Below are positions 43,252 through 51,921 of a DNA stretch of 64,000 nucleotides, in pieces (positions within the stretch are counted from its first letter, which is position 1; each line of letters starts with the position of its first letter). The DNA comes from Pseudomonas asplenii (lineage in GTDB: Bacteria > Pseudomonadota > Gammaproteobacteria > Pseudomonadales > Pseudomonadaceae). The position numbers and the translations under genes were made by a program. The DNA lies in the NCBI RefSeq assembly GCF_900105475.1, contig NZ_LT629777.1, positions 5,580,001-5,644,000 of the forward strand. Direction: 5' to 3'. Under the pieces are notes generated by a model. It did no database searches. It had not been told where the DNA came from and saw nothing but the letters and a program-made list of their open reading frames with translations.

Positions 43252-44436
43252 ATGGAAGTCTTATCCAATCACCCGTGCGCGGACAACCATCCGATTTGCC
43301 AACAATGGATTATTAAAGGCAGCCGATCCGTTGAGTATTCAGTCATTGAAACTCCGAATCTTTTTGACTCCACTAATGTCAACGTGGCGGTCTGTGGCTC
43401 GCCGGCCTCATCGATGTTCTACGACAAGCGTTTGATTTTTATTGACAACGAAGTCTTAACGCTTCACGGCCCGCGTATTCGGCAGTTTTTCGATGCCTTT
43501 GAAGGTGAGTATCTGATTGTCTCGATTCACATTACCGAACGCCTCAAGGACTACTCGATGGTGGAGAATATTCTCCAGCATATGGTCAACTTTGGGGTCT
43601 CACGTAAAGATGAACCGATTATCGCCATCGGCGGCGGTTGCTTGATGGATGTTGTAGGTATGGCCGCAAGTCTATATCGACGAGGTGTGCCTTATATCCG
43701 CATTCCAACGACACTCTTGGGTATTGTTGACGCAGCCGTAGGAATCAAAACCGGATCAAACTTCGGGACCCATAAGAACAGGGTTGGCAGCTACTACGCG
43801 CCTGTCTGTGCATTGCTCGACACCTCCTTTCTGGAAACACTGCCGCCACGGCATATTAAAAACGGAATGGCAGAAATATTGAAAATGGCAATCATCGCTG
43901 ATCAGACGTTATTCACTGTCATTGAGAAAAACGTGGAACATCTGATGGCGGATCACCTGGCCCAATCACCGCTTTCCTTAGGGGTTGTACGCAGTGCAGT
44001 GCATGGCATGCTCAAGGAGCTCGAACCTAATCTCTGGGAAAGCGACCTGCAGCGACTGGTTGACTTTGGCCACACCCTCTCGCCTGTCTTTGAGATGAAA
44101 GCTGTCGACACATTGCTGCATGGTGAAGCCGTTGCAGTTGATATGTGTATTTCAACTCTGGTCGCCGCCAACCGGAAGTTACTCGATCCACGACAGGCAT
44201 TGCGTATCATTGAACTGACCCAAAAGATTGGTCTGCCGATCACTCATCCCACATGTACCTCAACCAATATCGCCCAGGCACTTGCCGAAATAGTTAAGCA
44301 TCGCGATGGACTGCAGCGCATGCCCGTCCCTATAGAAATTGGTCGAGCAACCTTTCTCCATGATGTGACTGCACCAGAATGCATACACGCCTGCGAACAG
44401 CTCAGAAATATCGCACAGCAATACCGCCCGGTCTGA
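43252..44436 (+). CDS. Sedoheptulose 7-phosphate cyclase family (2-epi-5-epi-valiolone synthase-like)
   Basis: 394 residues, start supported by GAGGG and the ATG at 43252. It belongs to the dehydroquinate-synthase superfamily, but its motifs follow the sugar-phosphate-cyclase branch that makes C7 cyclitols: AIGGGCLMDVVGMAASLYRRG, IPTTLLGIVDAAVGIKTGSN and HKNRVGSYYAPV, metal-ligand regions NGMAEILK and VDFGHTLSP, and LHGEAVAVDM. In true DHQ synthase the middle motif would be VDSSVGGKT. The family closes sedoheptulose 7-phosphate into valiolone-type rings, the entry to aminocyclitol compounds such as acarbose. The exact product (EEVS, EVS or other) cannot be told here. Confidence 0.85.
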   Translation: MEVLSNHPCADNHPICQQWIIKGSRSVEYSVIETPNLFDSTNVNVAVCGSPASSMFYDKRLIFIDNEVLTLHGPRIRQFFDAFEGEYLIVSIHITERLKDYSMVENILQHMVNFGVSRKDEPIIAIGGGCLMDVVGMAASLYRRGVPYIRIPTTLLGIVDAAVGIKTGSNFGTHKNRVGSYYAPVCALLDTSFLETLPPRHIKNGMAEILKMAIIADQTLFTVIEKNVEHLMADHLAQSPLSLGVVRSAVHGMLKELEPNLWESDLQRLVDFGHTLSPVFEMKAVDTLLHGEAVAVDMCISTLVAANRKLLDPRQALRIIELTQKIGLPITHPTCTSTNIAQALAEIVKHRDGLQRMPVPIEIGRATFLHDVTAPECIHACEQLRNIAQQYRPV

Positions 44437-44452
44437 CTAGACAGGAGTCTTT

Positions 44453-45451
44453 ATGATTTTGGTATTTGATGTCGGCGGCACCAGCCTGCGCATCGGCTGT
44501 TACTGTGAAGAGCAGCACCGGCTAGTCAAGCAGATCCGCATGGACACGCCTAATTTTGTCAATTCGCCGCTGCGCGACAGGGACCTGGTCGAACAATTAT
44601 TCAGGACCATGAAAGACGCTGCTGAGATTCTGGGTCTGGCGTATGACACCGTCGTGGCAGCACTTCCCGGCCCGGTCACCGCAGAGGGTTGTGTCACTGC
44701 CTTGCCCACCGTCCTAGGAGCAAAACTCGACAGACCTATCCAGGCCGTGGCGCTGTTACAGACACTGTTTGACATGCAAAACGTGCATGTCATCAATGAT
44801 ATAACGGCCGCGGGATACCGCTACCTGACGCCGGAGCATCACACGTTCCATATCGTTTCGTCGGGATCGGGGATCGGTTCCAAGCTGTTTATCGATGGCA
44901 AACCTTTGACTGGTCATCAAGGGGATGCTGGAGAAATTGGACACCTGCTTCACCCGCTATGCCCAAAGGAATTACAGTGCGATTGCGGTGGTCATGGGCA
45001 CGTCGGCGCCGTCAGTTCTGGACGCGGGACCTTGCGACTTTTCAAGTTACGTGCCAGACAACAATCGACCGCTTATCTAGACAGCGCATTGGGCAAGACC
45101 ACACCGACGTACGACTTGCTCGAAACCTCCTCACTTGTTGACGCATTCCAACAGCGAGACCCATGGACGCTCGACGTCATGGATGACGCCATTCGCCCTC
45201 TCGCCCACGCACTGGCGGCTACTCGAGCCGTCTCTGGCGTTACCTCCTACATTTTGCTCGGCGGATTTTTGTGTGCGCTGGGCGAGCCTTATCGAAAACG
45301 ATTAGCCGACCTTTGCACCAGTTTCTTCGACGCTGGAGATTGGAACGACATCATCGCCCTCGGCTATGACGATGACAACAATGGCCTCATTGGCTGCGCG
45401 CTCTATGCACAAGGACTCCTCCGCCATGAACATGAAAGTCAACCGCTATAA
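44453..45451 (+). CDS. ROK-family sugar/cyclitol kinase
   Basis: 332-residue ROK-fold kinase: ATP-binding VFDVGGTSLRIG at the N-terminus, catalytic-Asp region HVINDITAAGYRYL, and GDAGEIGHLLHP. The ROK zinc signature C-x-C-G-x-x-G-C-x-E appears as CDCGGHGHVG, so the third Cys is His and the final Glu is absent, an unusual variant. ROK kinases act as ValC-like C7-cyclitol kinases or RifN-like aminosugar kinases in natural-product pathways. The gene follows the cyclase by 16 bp and overlaps the aminotransferase gene by 26 bp. Confidence 0.85.
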   Translation: MILVFDVGGTSLRIGCYCEEQHRLVKQIRMDTPNFVNSPLRDRDLVEQLFRTMKDAAEILGLAYDTVVAALPGPVTAEGCVTALPTVLGAKLDRPIQAVALLQTLFDMQNVHVINDITAAGYRYLTPEHHTFHIVSSGSGIGSKLFIDGKPLTGHQGDAGEIGHLLHPLCPKELQCDCGGHGHVGAVSSGRGTLRLFKLRARQQSTAYLDSALGKTTPTYDLLETSSLVDAFQQRDPWTLDVMDDAIRPLAHALAATRAVSGVTSYILLGGFLCALGEPYRKRLADLCTSFFDAGDWNDIIALGYDDDNNGLIGCALYAQGLLRHEHESQPL

Positions 45452-46541
45452 CTACTCAAGTCAGTTCGGTAAAGACTTGCAACCATTGCTGCATGCAATT
45501 GGGGAAGACCTTCTCAATGGTCATTATATTCTGACTGAAACCGTCGAAAACTTCGAAGCGGCATTCGCCAATTACATCGGTGGGAAATACTGCGTCGGTA
45601 CCAACAGTGGTACCGACGCGCTGATCCTCGCGTTACTGGCCATGGGGATAGGACCCGGCGATGAAGTCATCACTCAGGCAAACACGTTCTACGCCACCGT
45701 CGCCGCAATATGTTTCGTGGGCGCCGCCCCCGTGCTGGTAGACGCGGAACCCCATGCTTATTTGATGAATGTTGAGCAGGTCGAGCCTGCAATCACGGCG
45801 CGTACCAAAGCCATTATTGCTGTGCACTTGTTCGGCAAATGCATGCCCATGACAAAACTCTTAGCGCTGGCAGAAAAACACCACCTGAGGGTCATCGAGG
45901 ATGCCGCACAAAGTCATGGCGCCCAAATCGACGGGCGTGTCGCCGGACATTTCGGCGATATCGGCTGCTTCAGCTTTCACCCCAGCAAAAACCTGGCTGC
46001 GGCCGGCGACGCGGGTGCGATTGTCACCGACGACTCTCACTTAGCCGAACGGATAAAAGTATTACGGGCGCTGGGGCAATGTGGCCAGAACCGGCATGTG
46101 GCTTTGGGCATGAACTCAAAGCTGGATGCCATTCAGGCCAGGGTCTTGTCCGCCAAGCTTGAGCACCTGGAGGATTGGAACAAGCAACGACGAGCAGTCG
46201 CCGCTCATTACATCAGCCGCCTGGAAGGGTTGTCCTTGAGCTTTCAGGCGCCAGCTGAGCACAAGGATCACGTCTATCACCTGTTCCAAGTGCGTACTGA
46301 GCAACGAGATGCTCTGCTCGCTCACCTGCAATCGAACGGGATAGATGCCGTCGTGCGCTATCCAACACCGATCCATTTGCAGGAAGCGTCCGCGGCATCC
46401 GGCTGGAAGGCAGGCGATTTTCCGGTGGCCGAGGCCCTGGCTACACAAACCCTCTGCCTGCCCTTGCGGCCCGATATGGATGCCGACGAAGCTGATCGGG
46501 TATGTGACTGCGTGCACGCGTTCTTCGAGGGTCACTCATGA
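45426..46541 (+). CDS. DegT/DnrJ/EryC1 PLP-dependent aminotransferase
   Basis: 371 residues, start at 45426 (MNMKVNRYNY). Family signatures: TNSGTDALILALLAMGIGPGDE, TQANTFYATVAAI, VIEDAAQSHGAQ, and the PLP Lys K188 in FSFHPSKNLAAAGDAG. Enzymes of this class transaminate keto-sugars and keto-cyclitols, for example NtdA on 3-oxo-glucose 6-phosphate. With the Gfo/Idh oxidoreductase encoded two genes on, an oxidation-transamination pair analogous to NtdC/NtdA or RifL/RifK is likely. It overlaps the GH4 gene by ATGA. Confidence 0.9.
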   Translation: MNMKVNRYNYSSQFGKDLQPLLHAIGEDLLNGHYILTETVENFEAAFANYIGGKYCVGTNSGTDALILALLAMGIGPGDEVITQANTFYATVAAICFVGAAPVLVDAEPHAYLMNVEQVEPAITARTKAIIAVHLFGKCMPMTKLLALAEKHHLRVIEDAAQSHGAQIDGRVAGHFGDIGCFSFHPSKNLAAAGDAGAIVTDDSHLAERIKVLRALGQCGQNRHVALGMNSKLDAIQARVLSAKLEHLEDWNKQRRAVAAHYISRLEGLSLSFQAPAEHKDHVYHLFQVRTEQRDALLAHLQSNGIDAVVRYPTPIHLQEASAASGWKAGDFPVAEALATQTLCLPLRPDMDADEADRVCDCVHAFFEGHS

Positions 46542-47743
46542 AAACCCTAGCTGTGCTGGGCGGCGGAAGCCCCTACACCCTTCAGTTGTGCGAGCAACTG
46601 GCCGGCAGTCGATTGGCCGGCGAAGCTTGGGAGCTGCGGCTGCAGGGTCGCAACCAGGCCGTCACTTCACAGATAGCGCATTTTGCCCAGTCACGCCTAC
46701 CCGGCTGGAAAGTCAGCTATGGCATCACCGCTCAACGCGTGCTCGAGGGTGCAGACTATGTAGTCCACCAAACCCGTTACGGAGGTCTGGAAGGTCGGTA
46801 TGAGGGCGAGTCGCTCGGCCGCGCATTAAATGCGGCCGCCGATGAAACCCTGGGGCCTTCCGGCCTGCTGGCGGCGATTCGTTGCATGCCATATATCGCC
46901 GAACTGGCCGAGCAGCTCCTACGATTTTGCCCACAAGCCTGGGTACTCAATATCACCAACCCGCTGAGCCTCACGACATCGCAGCTCTTTTTACAGGGCT
47001 ACTCCCGTTGCATCGGCATCTGCGAGTTGCCGACGGTCACTCAGCATCAGATTGCCGCGCGCCTGCAACTGCCTCACGAGCAACTTCAATGGACCTATAC
47101 CGGTCTGAACCATCGAGGCTTCCTCCACAACCTCACGCATGCAGGCCAGCCCGTACTGCAACGCCTTCTGTCGTTACTGGAAAGCCAGTCTTTTACAGGA
47201 TTCGACGCAGCCCTGATCGAAGAACTACAAGCTATTCCAACCAAATATTTCCGTTTATTGGTAACCAGCAAGGTCGAGGACAACCATCGCTCCACGCAAC
47301 TGGTCGACCTGCGCGCAGAGGCCATCAAACAATTGGAGCAAGTCCCGCTGCGCTATCCGCCAGCCCTGGAGCAACGCCCGATGCCTTGGTACGAGCATGC
47401 GGTAGTGCCCATGCTGGAGGCATTGAACGGGTCTCGCCACTCGTGTGTGCTGCCGGTGAACCTGTGCGCCGCCGACGGTATTACTCGGGAGTTCCTGGCG
47501 ACCGTCAGCACTGGCAGTGTCAACGACGACCTGTCGCGGACTGCACCGCCACCTGCCGTTGCCAGGTGGAGGGAGATCTTTGAGGCCCATGAAGCCGCCT
47601 CATTAAGTGCATGCCTTGATCCTACTGGCGAGAACATCGAAGCCGCCTTTTCGGCCGACCCGCTGATGGCGGGTCGCGATCTGAAAGCGGCCGTCGCAAC
47701 TTTTCAAACCTACCTTACAGGTGCTGCACATGGACATGCTTAG
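46538..47743 (+). CDS. Glycoside hydrolase family 4-like NAD-dependent enzyme
   Basis: 401 residues. GH4 markers are the N-terminal NAD site VLGGGSPYT, WVLNITNPLSLTT (the N-x-T-N-P motif), the metal-site Cys in CIGICELPT and GLNHRGFL (metal-site His). GH4 enzymes open glycosidic bonds by transient 3-oxidation with NAD+ and Mn2+. A GH4 protein inside a natural-product operon is unusual. It may oxidise or eliminate at a cyclitol intermediate or release a sugar from a protected precursor. It overlaps the neighbours on both sides (4 and 14 bp), so it is co-translated with them. Confidence 0.85.
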   Translation: MKTLAVLGGGSPYTLQLCEQLAGSRLAGEAWELRLQGRNQAVTSQIAHFAQSRLPGWKVSYGITAQRVLEGADYVVHQTRYGGLEGRYEGESLGRALNAAADETLGPSGLLAAIRCMPYIAELAEQLLRFCPQAWVLNITNPLSLTTSQLFLQGYSRCIGICELPTVTQHQIAARLQLPHEQLQWTYTGLNHRGFLHNLTHAGQPVLQRLLSLLESQSFTGFDAALIEELQAIPTKYFRLLVTSKVEDNHRSTQLVDLRAEAIKQLEQVPLRYPPALEQRPMPWYEHAVVPMLEALNGSRHSCVLPVNLCAADGITREFLATVSTGSVNDDLSRTAPPPAVARWREIFEAHEAASLSACLDPTGENIEAAFSADPLMAGRDLKAAVATFQTYLTGAAHGHA

Positions 47744-48683
47744 GTTCGCCATCATTGGCTGCGGCCGCATGGGTTTGACCCGCGCCAAAGCCCTCAAGAC
47801 ACTGAAAGCACGCATAGTCTATAGCGTGGACTCAGACCTGACACGCGCCAGACAAGTCGCCGAAATCGCACCAGGCTGCACTGCACTCGCGAGCGACCAG
47901 GAGATCGACTGGACACAAATCGACGGGGTGTTTATCTGCACGCCGCCCGGTATGCGCGGGCCGCTGGAGTTGATGGCTGCGCGTCACGGTCTTGCAGTAT
48001 TTGCGGAAAAACCGCTACACGTGTCCGCAGCCGGCGCGTTGCAACTCGAGCAAGCCTTCGCCCGCAACAATGCTCTGTTCGCCGTGGGCTATATGAACCG
48101 CTATCGGCACAGCGTCAACAGCGTCAAGCAGCAACTCGATACCCTCAACGTCATCGGATACCAGTGCCACTGGATCTGCAAGCCGTATTCGGTCGACTGG
48201 TGGAAAGAAGCCCTATGGTCCGGCGGCGCCTTGAATGAACAGATGACCCACTCCGTAGATCTGTGTCGCCACCTGTTCGGAGATGCCCAAGCAGTTTTCT
48301 CCCAAATCCATGTGGACCCGGGGGCTCCTCACATTCAAAGCGTCAGCGCCCTGCTCCAACATCGGGACAACCTCGCGGGGACTATCTTTTATTCCTGTGC
48401 AGGCCAGGACAAAGACATCGGCCTGCATATCTTTACCGACCAGGGGCCTGTCGTACTCTCGGGCTGGGACTACACCTTGACTCGCGCGCCATGGCTTGAG
48501 GACGACAGTCGGCCGCAAGATCCTCAGGACGTTTTCCTCACAGAGACCGAATGCTTCCTGCAGGCCGTGCTGGAAGGTGATCCGCACCGGCTCAAATGCA
48601 CGCTGGCAGATGGCATCAAGACGCAACTGACAGTGGACACCATTCGTCAAGCCGCCACCGATCATTGCCTGATCAGGCTTTGA
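47730..48683 (+). CDS. Gfo/Idh/MocA-family oxidoreductase
   Basis: 317 residues if the ATG at 47730 is used (GTG at 47721 and ATG at 47736 are alternatives). Rossmann motif FAIIGCGRMGLTRAKAL, EKPL motif in FAEKPLHVSA, and GALNEQMTHSVDLCRHLFG containing the D-x-x-x-H-type catalytic region. Members such as NtdC and RifL oxidise sugar hydroxyls to ketones for transamination, which fits the DegT gene in this operon. Confidence 0.88.
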   Translation: MDMLRFAIIGCGRMGLTRAKALKTLKARIVYSVDSDLTRARQVAEIAPGCTALASDQEIDWTQIDGVFICTPPGMRGPLELMAARHGLAVFAEKPLHVSAAGALQLEQAFARNNALFAVGYMNRYRHSVNSVKQQLDTLNVIGYQCHWICKPYSVDWWKEALWSGGALNEQMTHSVDLCRHLFGDAQAVFSQIHVDPGAPHIQSVSALLQHRDNLAGTIFYSCAGQDKDIGLHIFTDQGPVVLSGWDYTLTRAPWLEDDSRPQDPQDVFLTETECFLQAVLEGDPHRLKCTLADGIKTQLTVDTIRQAATDHCLIRL

Positions 48684-48705
48684 AATACGGACAGGAGCCT
48701 TAGTG

Positions 48706-49968
48706 ATGTCGATTTGCACAACCCTCTATGTCCAGGGTGGCACACCTGCCCTGCAAGGCACTCTGCATATCCCTGGCAGCAAGAATTCTGCCATGCCGCT
48801 GCTGACGCTGGCAGCGCTTCAGACACAACCGGTGACGGTGAAGCAGGTTCCGAATATTTCCGATATTACCCACTTGCTCGAACTTCTTGCGTACGCGGGC
48901 AGCAGCGCTGTCAATCAAGAGAATCAGGTGACATTTCAAGGGCTGCACCTTGAAGCCGGGCCCTACACTTTTCCTGTGACAATCTCTAAGCGACTGCGTG
49001 GCGCGATATACGCGTTGGCATTGCCGGCCAGCCGCGGAGTCCATGCCCGGCTTGAATCCATAGGTGGCGACTTTATCGGTTCACGCTCGTTTACCCCACA
49101 TCTGCGAGCATTGGCGGGATTCGGGTTGCACGTGAATGGTGAAGGTAATGCCGTGGGTATCACGGGTGGGCATCCACGCCCAAGTGAGTTCTCTGTCGAT
49201 GATAAAGGCATCACTGCTACATCCTTGGCAATCATCGTCGCCGCAAGCCTCGACGGAGAATCCATCATCAAGAACGCGAGCCTGGAAACCGAGTGCGACG
49301 ATGTCCTCGCCGCCGCCCGACACTTCGGTGCTCAGGCCGATCGCGATGGACGCACACTGATCGTTAAAGGTCCCTTCCAATCGACTGATGCGCCGATAGG
49401 AGTACCCAGCGACCATCTGGTCTGGGGCACCTTTGCAATTGCGGCAGCCATGACGGGCGGTTCGACGAGCTGTGAAGCGACACTCATTGACCATCGCTTC
49501 GCCCCCGTCATCGAAGCATTGCGCAGCTTCGGTATCAATGTAGTCCGGGATGGACCGTGGCTGAAAACCTTTGGTCGGCCCGTGCGCCCCGCCACACTGG
49601 AAACCGGTATGTATCCCAAGTTCCCATCGGACTTGCTGCCACAGATGATGGCCCTCGCCGTCTCGGCACCCGGCACCAGCGTATTCAAAGAGTCGCACTA
49701 TGGATCGCGGTTCGACCACTTGCCTGGTATGGAAAAAATGGGCGCGCGCATCAGTATGGTGGAAGGCGATGTACATATTCATGGAGCAACTCCCGTCACC
49801 GGTGCCTCGCTCGAAGGCGCAGGTATACGTGAAACCACTGCGCTTGCCTTGTTGGCATTGACAGCGGACGGGCCGAGTGTCATCCGCAAAGCCGCCTCGG
49901 TAGCCCGCGGTTACGAAGATCTGGCCCAAACGCTATGCAGGATGGGCGCAACTATCCACTTCGGCTGA
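48706..49968 (+). CDS. murA: MurA homologue with catalytic Cys replaced by Asp
   Basis: 420-residue EPSP/MurA-fold enolpyruvyl transferase; AGGAG precedes the ATG at 48706. Catalytic positions can be matched to E. coli MurA: K22/N23 in PGSKNSAMP (K26), R91 in KRLRGAIYAL, R120 in IGSR (R127), D305 in FPSDLLPQ and R397 in ARGYED. The catalytic Cys115, the target of fosfomycin, is Asp here (GGDFIG, D122). Cys-to-Asp MurA enzymes are active and fosfomycin-insensitive in other bacteria (Mycobacterium, Chlamydia). It could protect the producer's cell wall or attach enolpyruvate to a pathway intermediate. Confidence 0.9.
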   Translation: MSICTTLYVQGGTPALQGTLHIPGSKNSAMPLLTLAALQTQPVTVKQVPNISDITHLLELLAYAGSSAVNQENQVTFQGLHLEAGPYTFPVTISKRLRGAIYALALPASRGVHARLESIGGDFIGSRSFTPHLRALAGFGLHVNGEGNAVGITGGHPRPSEFSVDDKGITATSLAIIVAASLDGESIIKNASLETECDDVLAAARHFGAQADRDGRTLIVKGPFQSTDAPIGVPSDHLVWGTFAIAAAMTGGSTSCEATLIDHRFAPVIEALRSFGINVVRDGPWLKTFGRPVRPATLETGMYPKFPSDLLPQMMALAVSAPGTSVFKESHYGSRFDHLPGMEKMGARISMVEGDVHIHGATPVTGASLEGAGIRETTALALLALTADGPSVIRKAASVARGYEDLAQTLCRMGATIHFG

Positions 49969-50001
49969 CTCCCTGCCAACACTTGAAGGAGGCTGGTAAC
50001 C

Positions 50002-50700
50002 ATGGCCATAAAGGCGGTTTTTTTTGATGTCGGCAATACTTTGATGAATTTCAATTACGCAACACTCGCCCGATGCATTCCTGAGCTACAGATTGAGCAG
50101 TTGGAAAAAAACGGACCACCTGCTTGGAAAAAGTTGAACGAGGTACTGGAAAAAGCGCGAACCGAAGGTGCTCACGTCGATGTGTTGCGGTGGCTGCTCA
50201 AGGAATTGCTGCATGAGCTTGGGCAACCGGCACTTATCGAGGAGCTCATCGAGAGAACCAACACAGGGTCACTGTGGAGTTCGATTAATCACGACGCCAG
50301 GGAAGCGATTGGCGGATTGAAAGCAGCGGGGATCAGTACCGCGGTGATTTCCAATGCCGACGGGAAAGTGCAGGAATTGCTGGAGGACAATGGGTGGGCC
50401 GGCACCTTTGATTTTGTCATCGACTCAGGGCTGGTCGGCGTGAGCAAGCCCAGTGTCGAGATCTTCAATATCGGGTTGGACAAAGCCGGTCTCGATGCGT
50501 CCCAGGTACTTTATGTGGGTGACCTACCGGCTGTTGACGTTTATGGCGCACAGGCAGCAGGAATCAGCCCCGTGCTGTACGACCCTCATGACCAGTATGA
50601 CGCCCATTGGTGCGCGAGCACCCGACACGACCGTCGGGCCTACCACCGAATCACCCACATGAACCAGTTAGTTCCTCTGGTTAGCCTGCTTAATGGCTAG
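50002..50700 (+). CDS. HAD-superfamily phosphatase-like protein
   Basis: 232 residues; AAGGAGG ribosome site. HAD motif I is VFFDVGNTL: the nucleophile Asp (D9) is present, but the second Asp of D-x-D-x-T is Gly. Motif II is AVISNADG, and motifs III/IV are GVSKPSVEIF (Lys) and VLYVGDLPAVD. A Gly at that place occurs in some active HAD phosphatases and in non-phosphatases, so activity needs testing. In the pathway it would remove the phosphate added by the kinase (RifM/NtdB role). Confidence 0.82.
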   Translation: MAIKAVFFDVGNTLMNFNYATLARCIPELQIEQLEKNGPPAWKKLNEVLEKARTEGAHVDVLRWLLKELLHELGQPALIEELIERTNTGSLWSSINHDAREAIGGLKAAGISTAVISNADGKVQELLEDNGWAGTFDFVIDSGLVGVSKPSVEIFNIGLDKAGLDASQVLYVGDLPAVDVYGAQAAGISPVLYDPHDQYDAHWCASTRHDRRAYHRITHMNQLVPLVSLLNG

Positions 50701-50711
50701 GGGGTACCACC

Positions 50712-51080
50712 ATGCACACTGTCCCGATCAATCGACTAAGCCACAGTTTCGCGACTAGCTATTTCGACGCGCAAACAGCCCATGAAGGCCAGGGTACCGT
50801 ACTGACTTCGCGCGTCGTGACTGGACCCGAATGGGGTTGCAACTTCATGGACCTGGTGGCGCTGTTGCCCAAGGCGAGCATCGGTCTCCATGAGCATGGA
50901 GTGAATGACTCGGAAATTTACATCATCATCAGTGGCGAAGGTGAAATGGTGCTGGCGGGAAAGGTGTTCAAGGTTGATCAGGGCTTCGTTCTGATCAACC
51001 CACCCAGAGGTAGGCATGCCTTGCGCAATATCGGCCCTGCCCTTTTGAAATTAGTAGTCCTGGACATTCTCGACCGATAA
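50712..51080 (+). CDS. Cupin-domain protein
   Basis: 122 residues forming one cupin barrel with metal ligands visible: GLHEHGVNDSEIYIIISGEG (H-x-H-x5-E) and RHALRNIG (second-motif His). The family includes isomerases, epimerases and small dioxygenases acting on sugars and cyclitols. In this operon an epimerase or isomerase role is a guess. Placed 11 bp after the HAD gene and 10 bp before the methyltransferase gene. Confidence 0.8.
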   Translation: MHTVPINRLSHSFATSYFDAQTAHEGQGTVLTSRVVTGPEWGCNFMDLVALLPKASIGLHEHGVNDSEIYIIISGEGEMVLAGKVFKVDQGFVLINPPRGRHALRNIGPALLKLVVLDILDR

Positions 51081-51090
51081 GGAAAAGAAG

Positions 51091-51921
51091 ATGAACGATA
51101 AAAGTTACGTCTTGAACGTCGGTCGACACGACGTTGAACGGCTGGGCAAGTCTGATCGTATCTACGGCCCAGGTTCCCGAGATTTTTTGCTGCGATATGC
51201 GCACATCAAAGAAGGCATGACGATATTGGACGTGGGTTGCGGAACCGGCAACATGTCCCTTTGGATGGCTGAAAAGGTTGGGCCTTCCGGGCAAGTCATC
51301 GGCATTGATGCAAGTGCCGAGCAGATAGAAGTTTGCAAGGCGTGCGCCAAGTCAAAGGGCTTTAAAAATACCAGGTTCCTGCATTTGGATTTCAGTCAGA
51401 TCCGCTCCCTTGGCACCCTGTTCGATATTTCCTACAGCCGTTTCGTTCTAATCCATCTGACGAAGCCGCTCGATGCAATAAAACTGATGACTTCAGTCAC
51501 CCGACCAGGGGGGGCGGTTGTCTGTGAGGAACCCATCACCGACCTACACGAGTGTTCGCCTGAGCATGCGGCATTCGATCACGCCAACAAGCTAACAATC
51601 ACTCTAGGCCGTACCAAAGGAGTAGATTACAACCTCGGCACTCGGCTTCCAGAACTGTTCGCTGCTGCTCAGTTGGATAACCTCCAATTCGACCATTATC
51701 AGCCGTACATTCATGACGAAAATGACCGGGGTATTTTTTTCGATTCGTTTGCCCAAATAACCGAAAAACTTCTGGAGCACGAGTTTGCTACACCGGAACA
51801 AATCCATACCATTGGTGAGCAATTATTGCAGCTGAAAGACGATCACGCTTACTCGATCAAGGGCTTTCGCAACATTCAAGCCATTGGCAGGCGGCCACTT
51901 GCCCAGGAGGATGTGCGATGA
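51091..51921 (+). CDS. Class I SAM-dependent methyltransferase
   Basis: 276 residues with SAM motif I ILDVGCGTGNMSLWMAE, the acidic residue of motif II in VIGIDASAEQIEV, and motif IV FDISYSRFVLIHL. The C-terminal part is family-specific and helical. It is likely to O- or N-methylate an intermediate or end product. The stop overlaps the NUDIX start by 4 bp. Confidence 0.85.
   Translation: MNDKSYVLNVGRHDVERLGKSDRIYGPGSRDFLLRYAHIKEGMTILDVGCGTGNMSLWMAEKVGPSGQVIGIDASAEQIEVCKACAKSKGFKNTRFLHLDFSQIRSLGTLFDISYSRFVLIHLTKPLDAIKLMTSVTRPGGAVVCEEPITDLHECSPEHAAFDHANKLTITLGRTKGVDYNLGTRLPELFAAAQLDNLQFDHYQPYIHDENDRGIFFDSFAQITEKLLEHEFATPEQIHTIGEQLLQLKDDHAYSIKGFRNIQAIGRRPLAQEDVR

Noticed and set aside
43252..50700. 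Interpretation as a complete aminoshikimate (AHBA, rifamycin-type) pathway
   Set aside because: RifK/L/M/N-like enzymes are present, but no aminoDAHP synthase or aminodehydroquinate dehydratase is seen. The cyclase motifs (VDAAVGIKTG, HKNRVGSYY) fit sedoheptulose-phosphate cyclases better than DHQ/aminoDHQ synthases.
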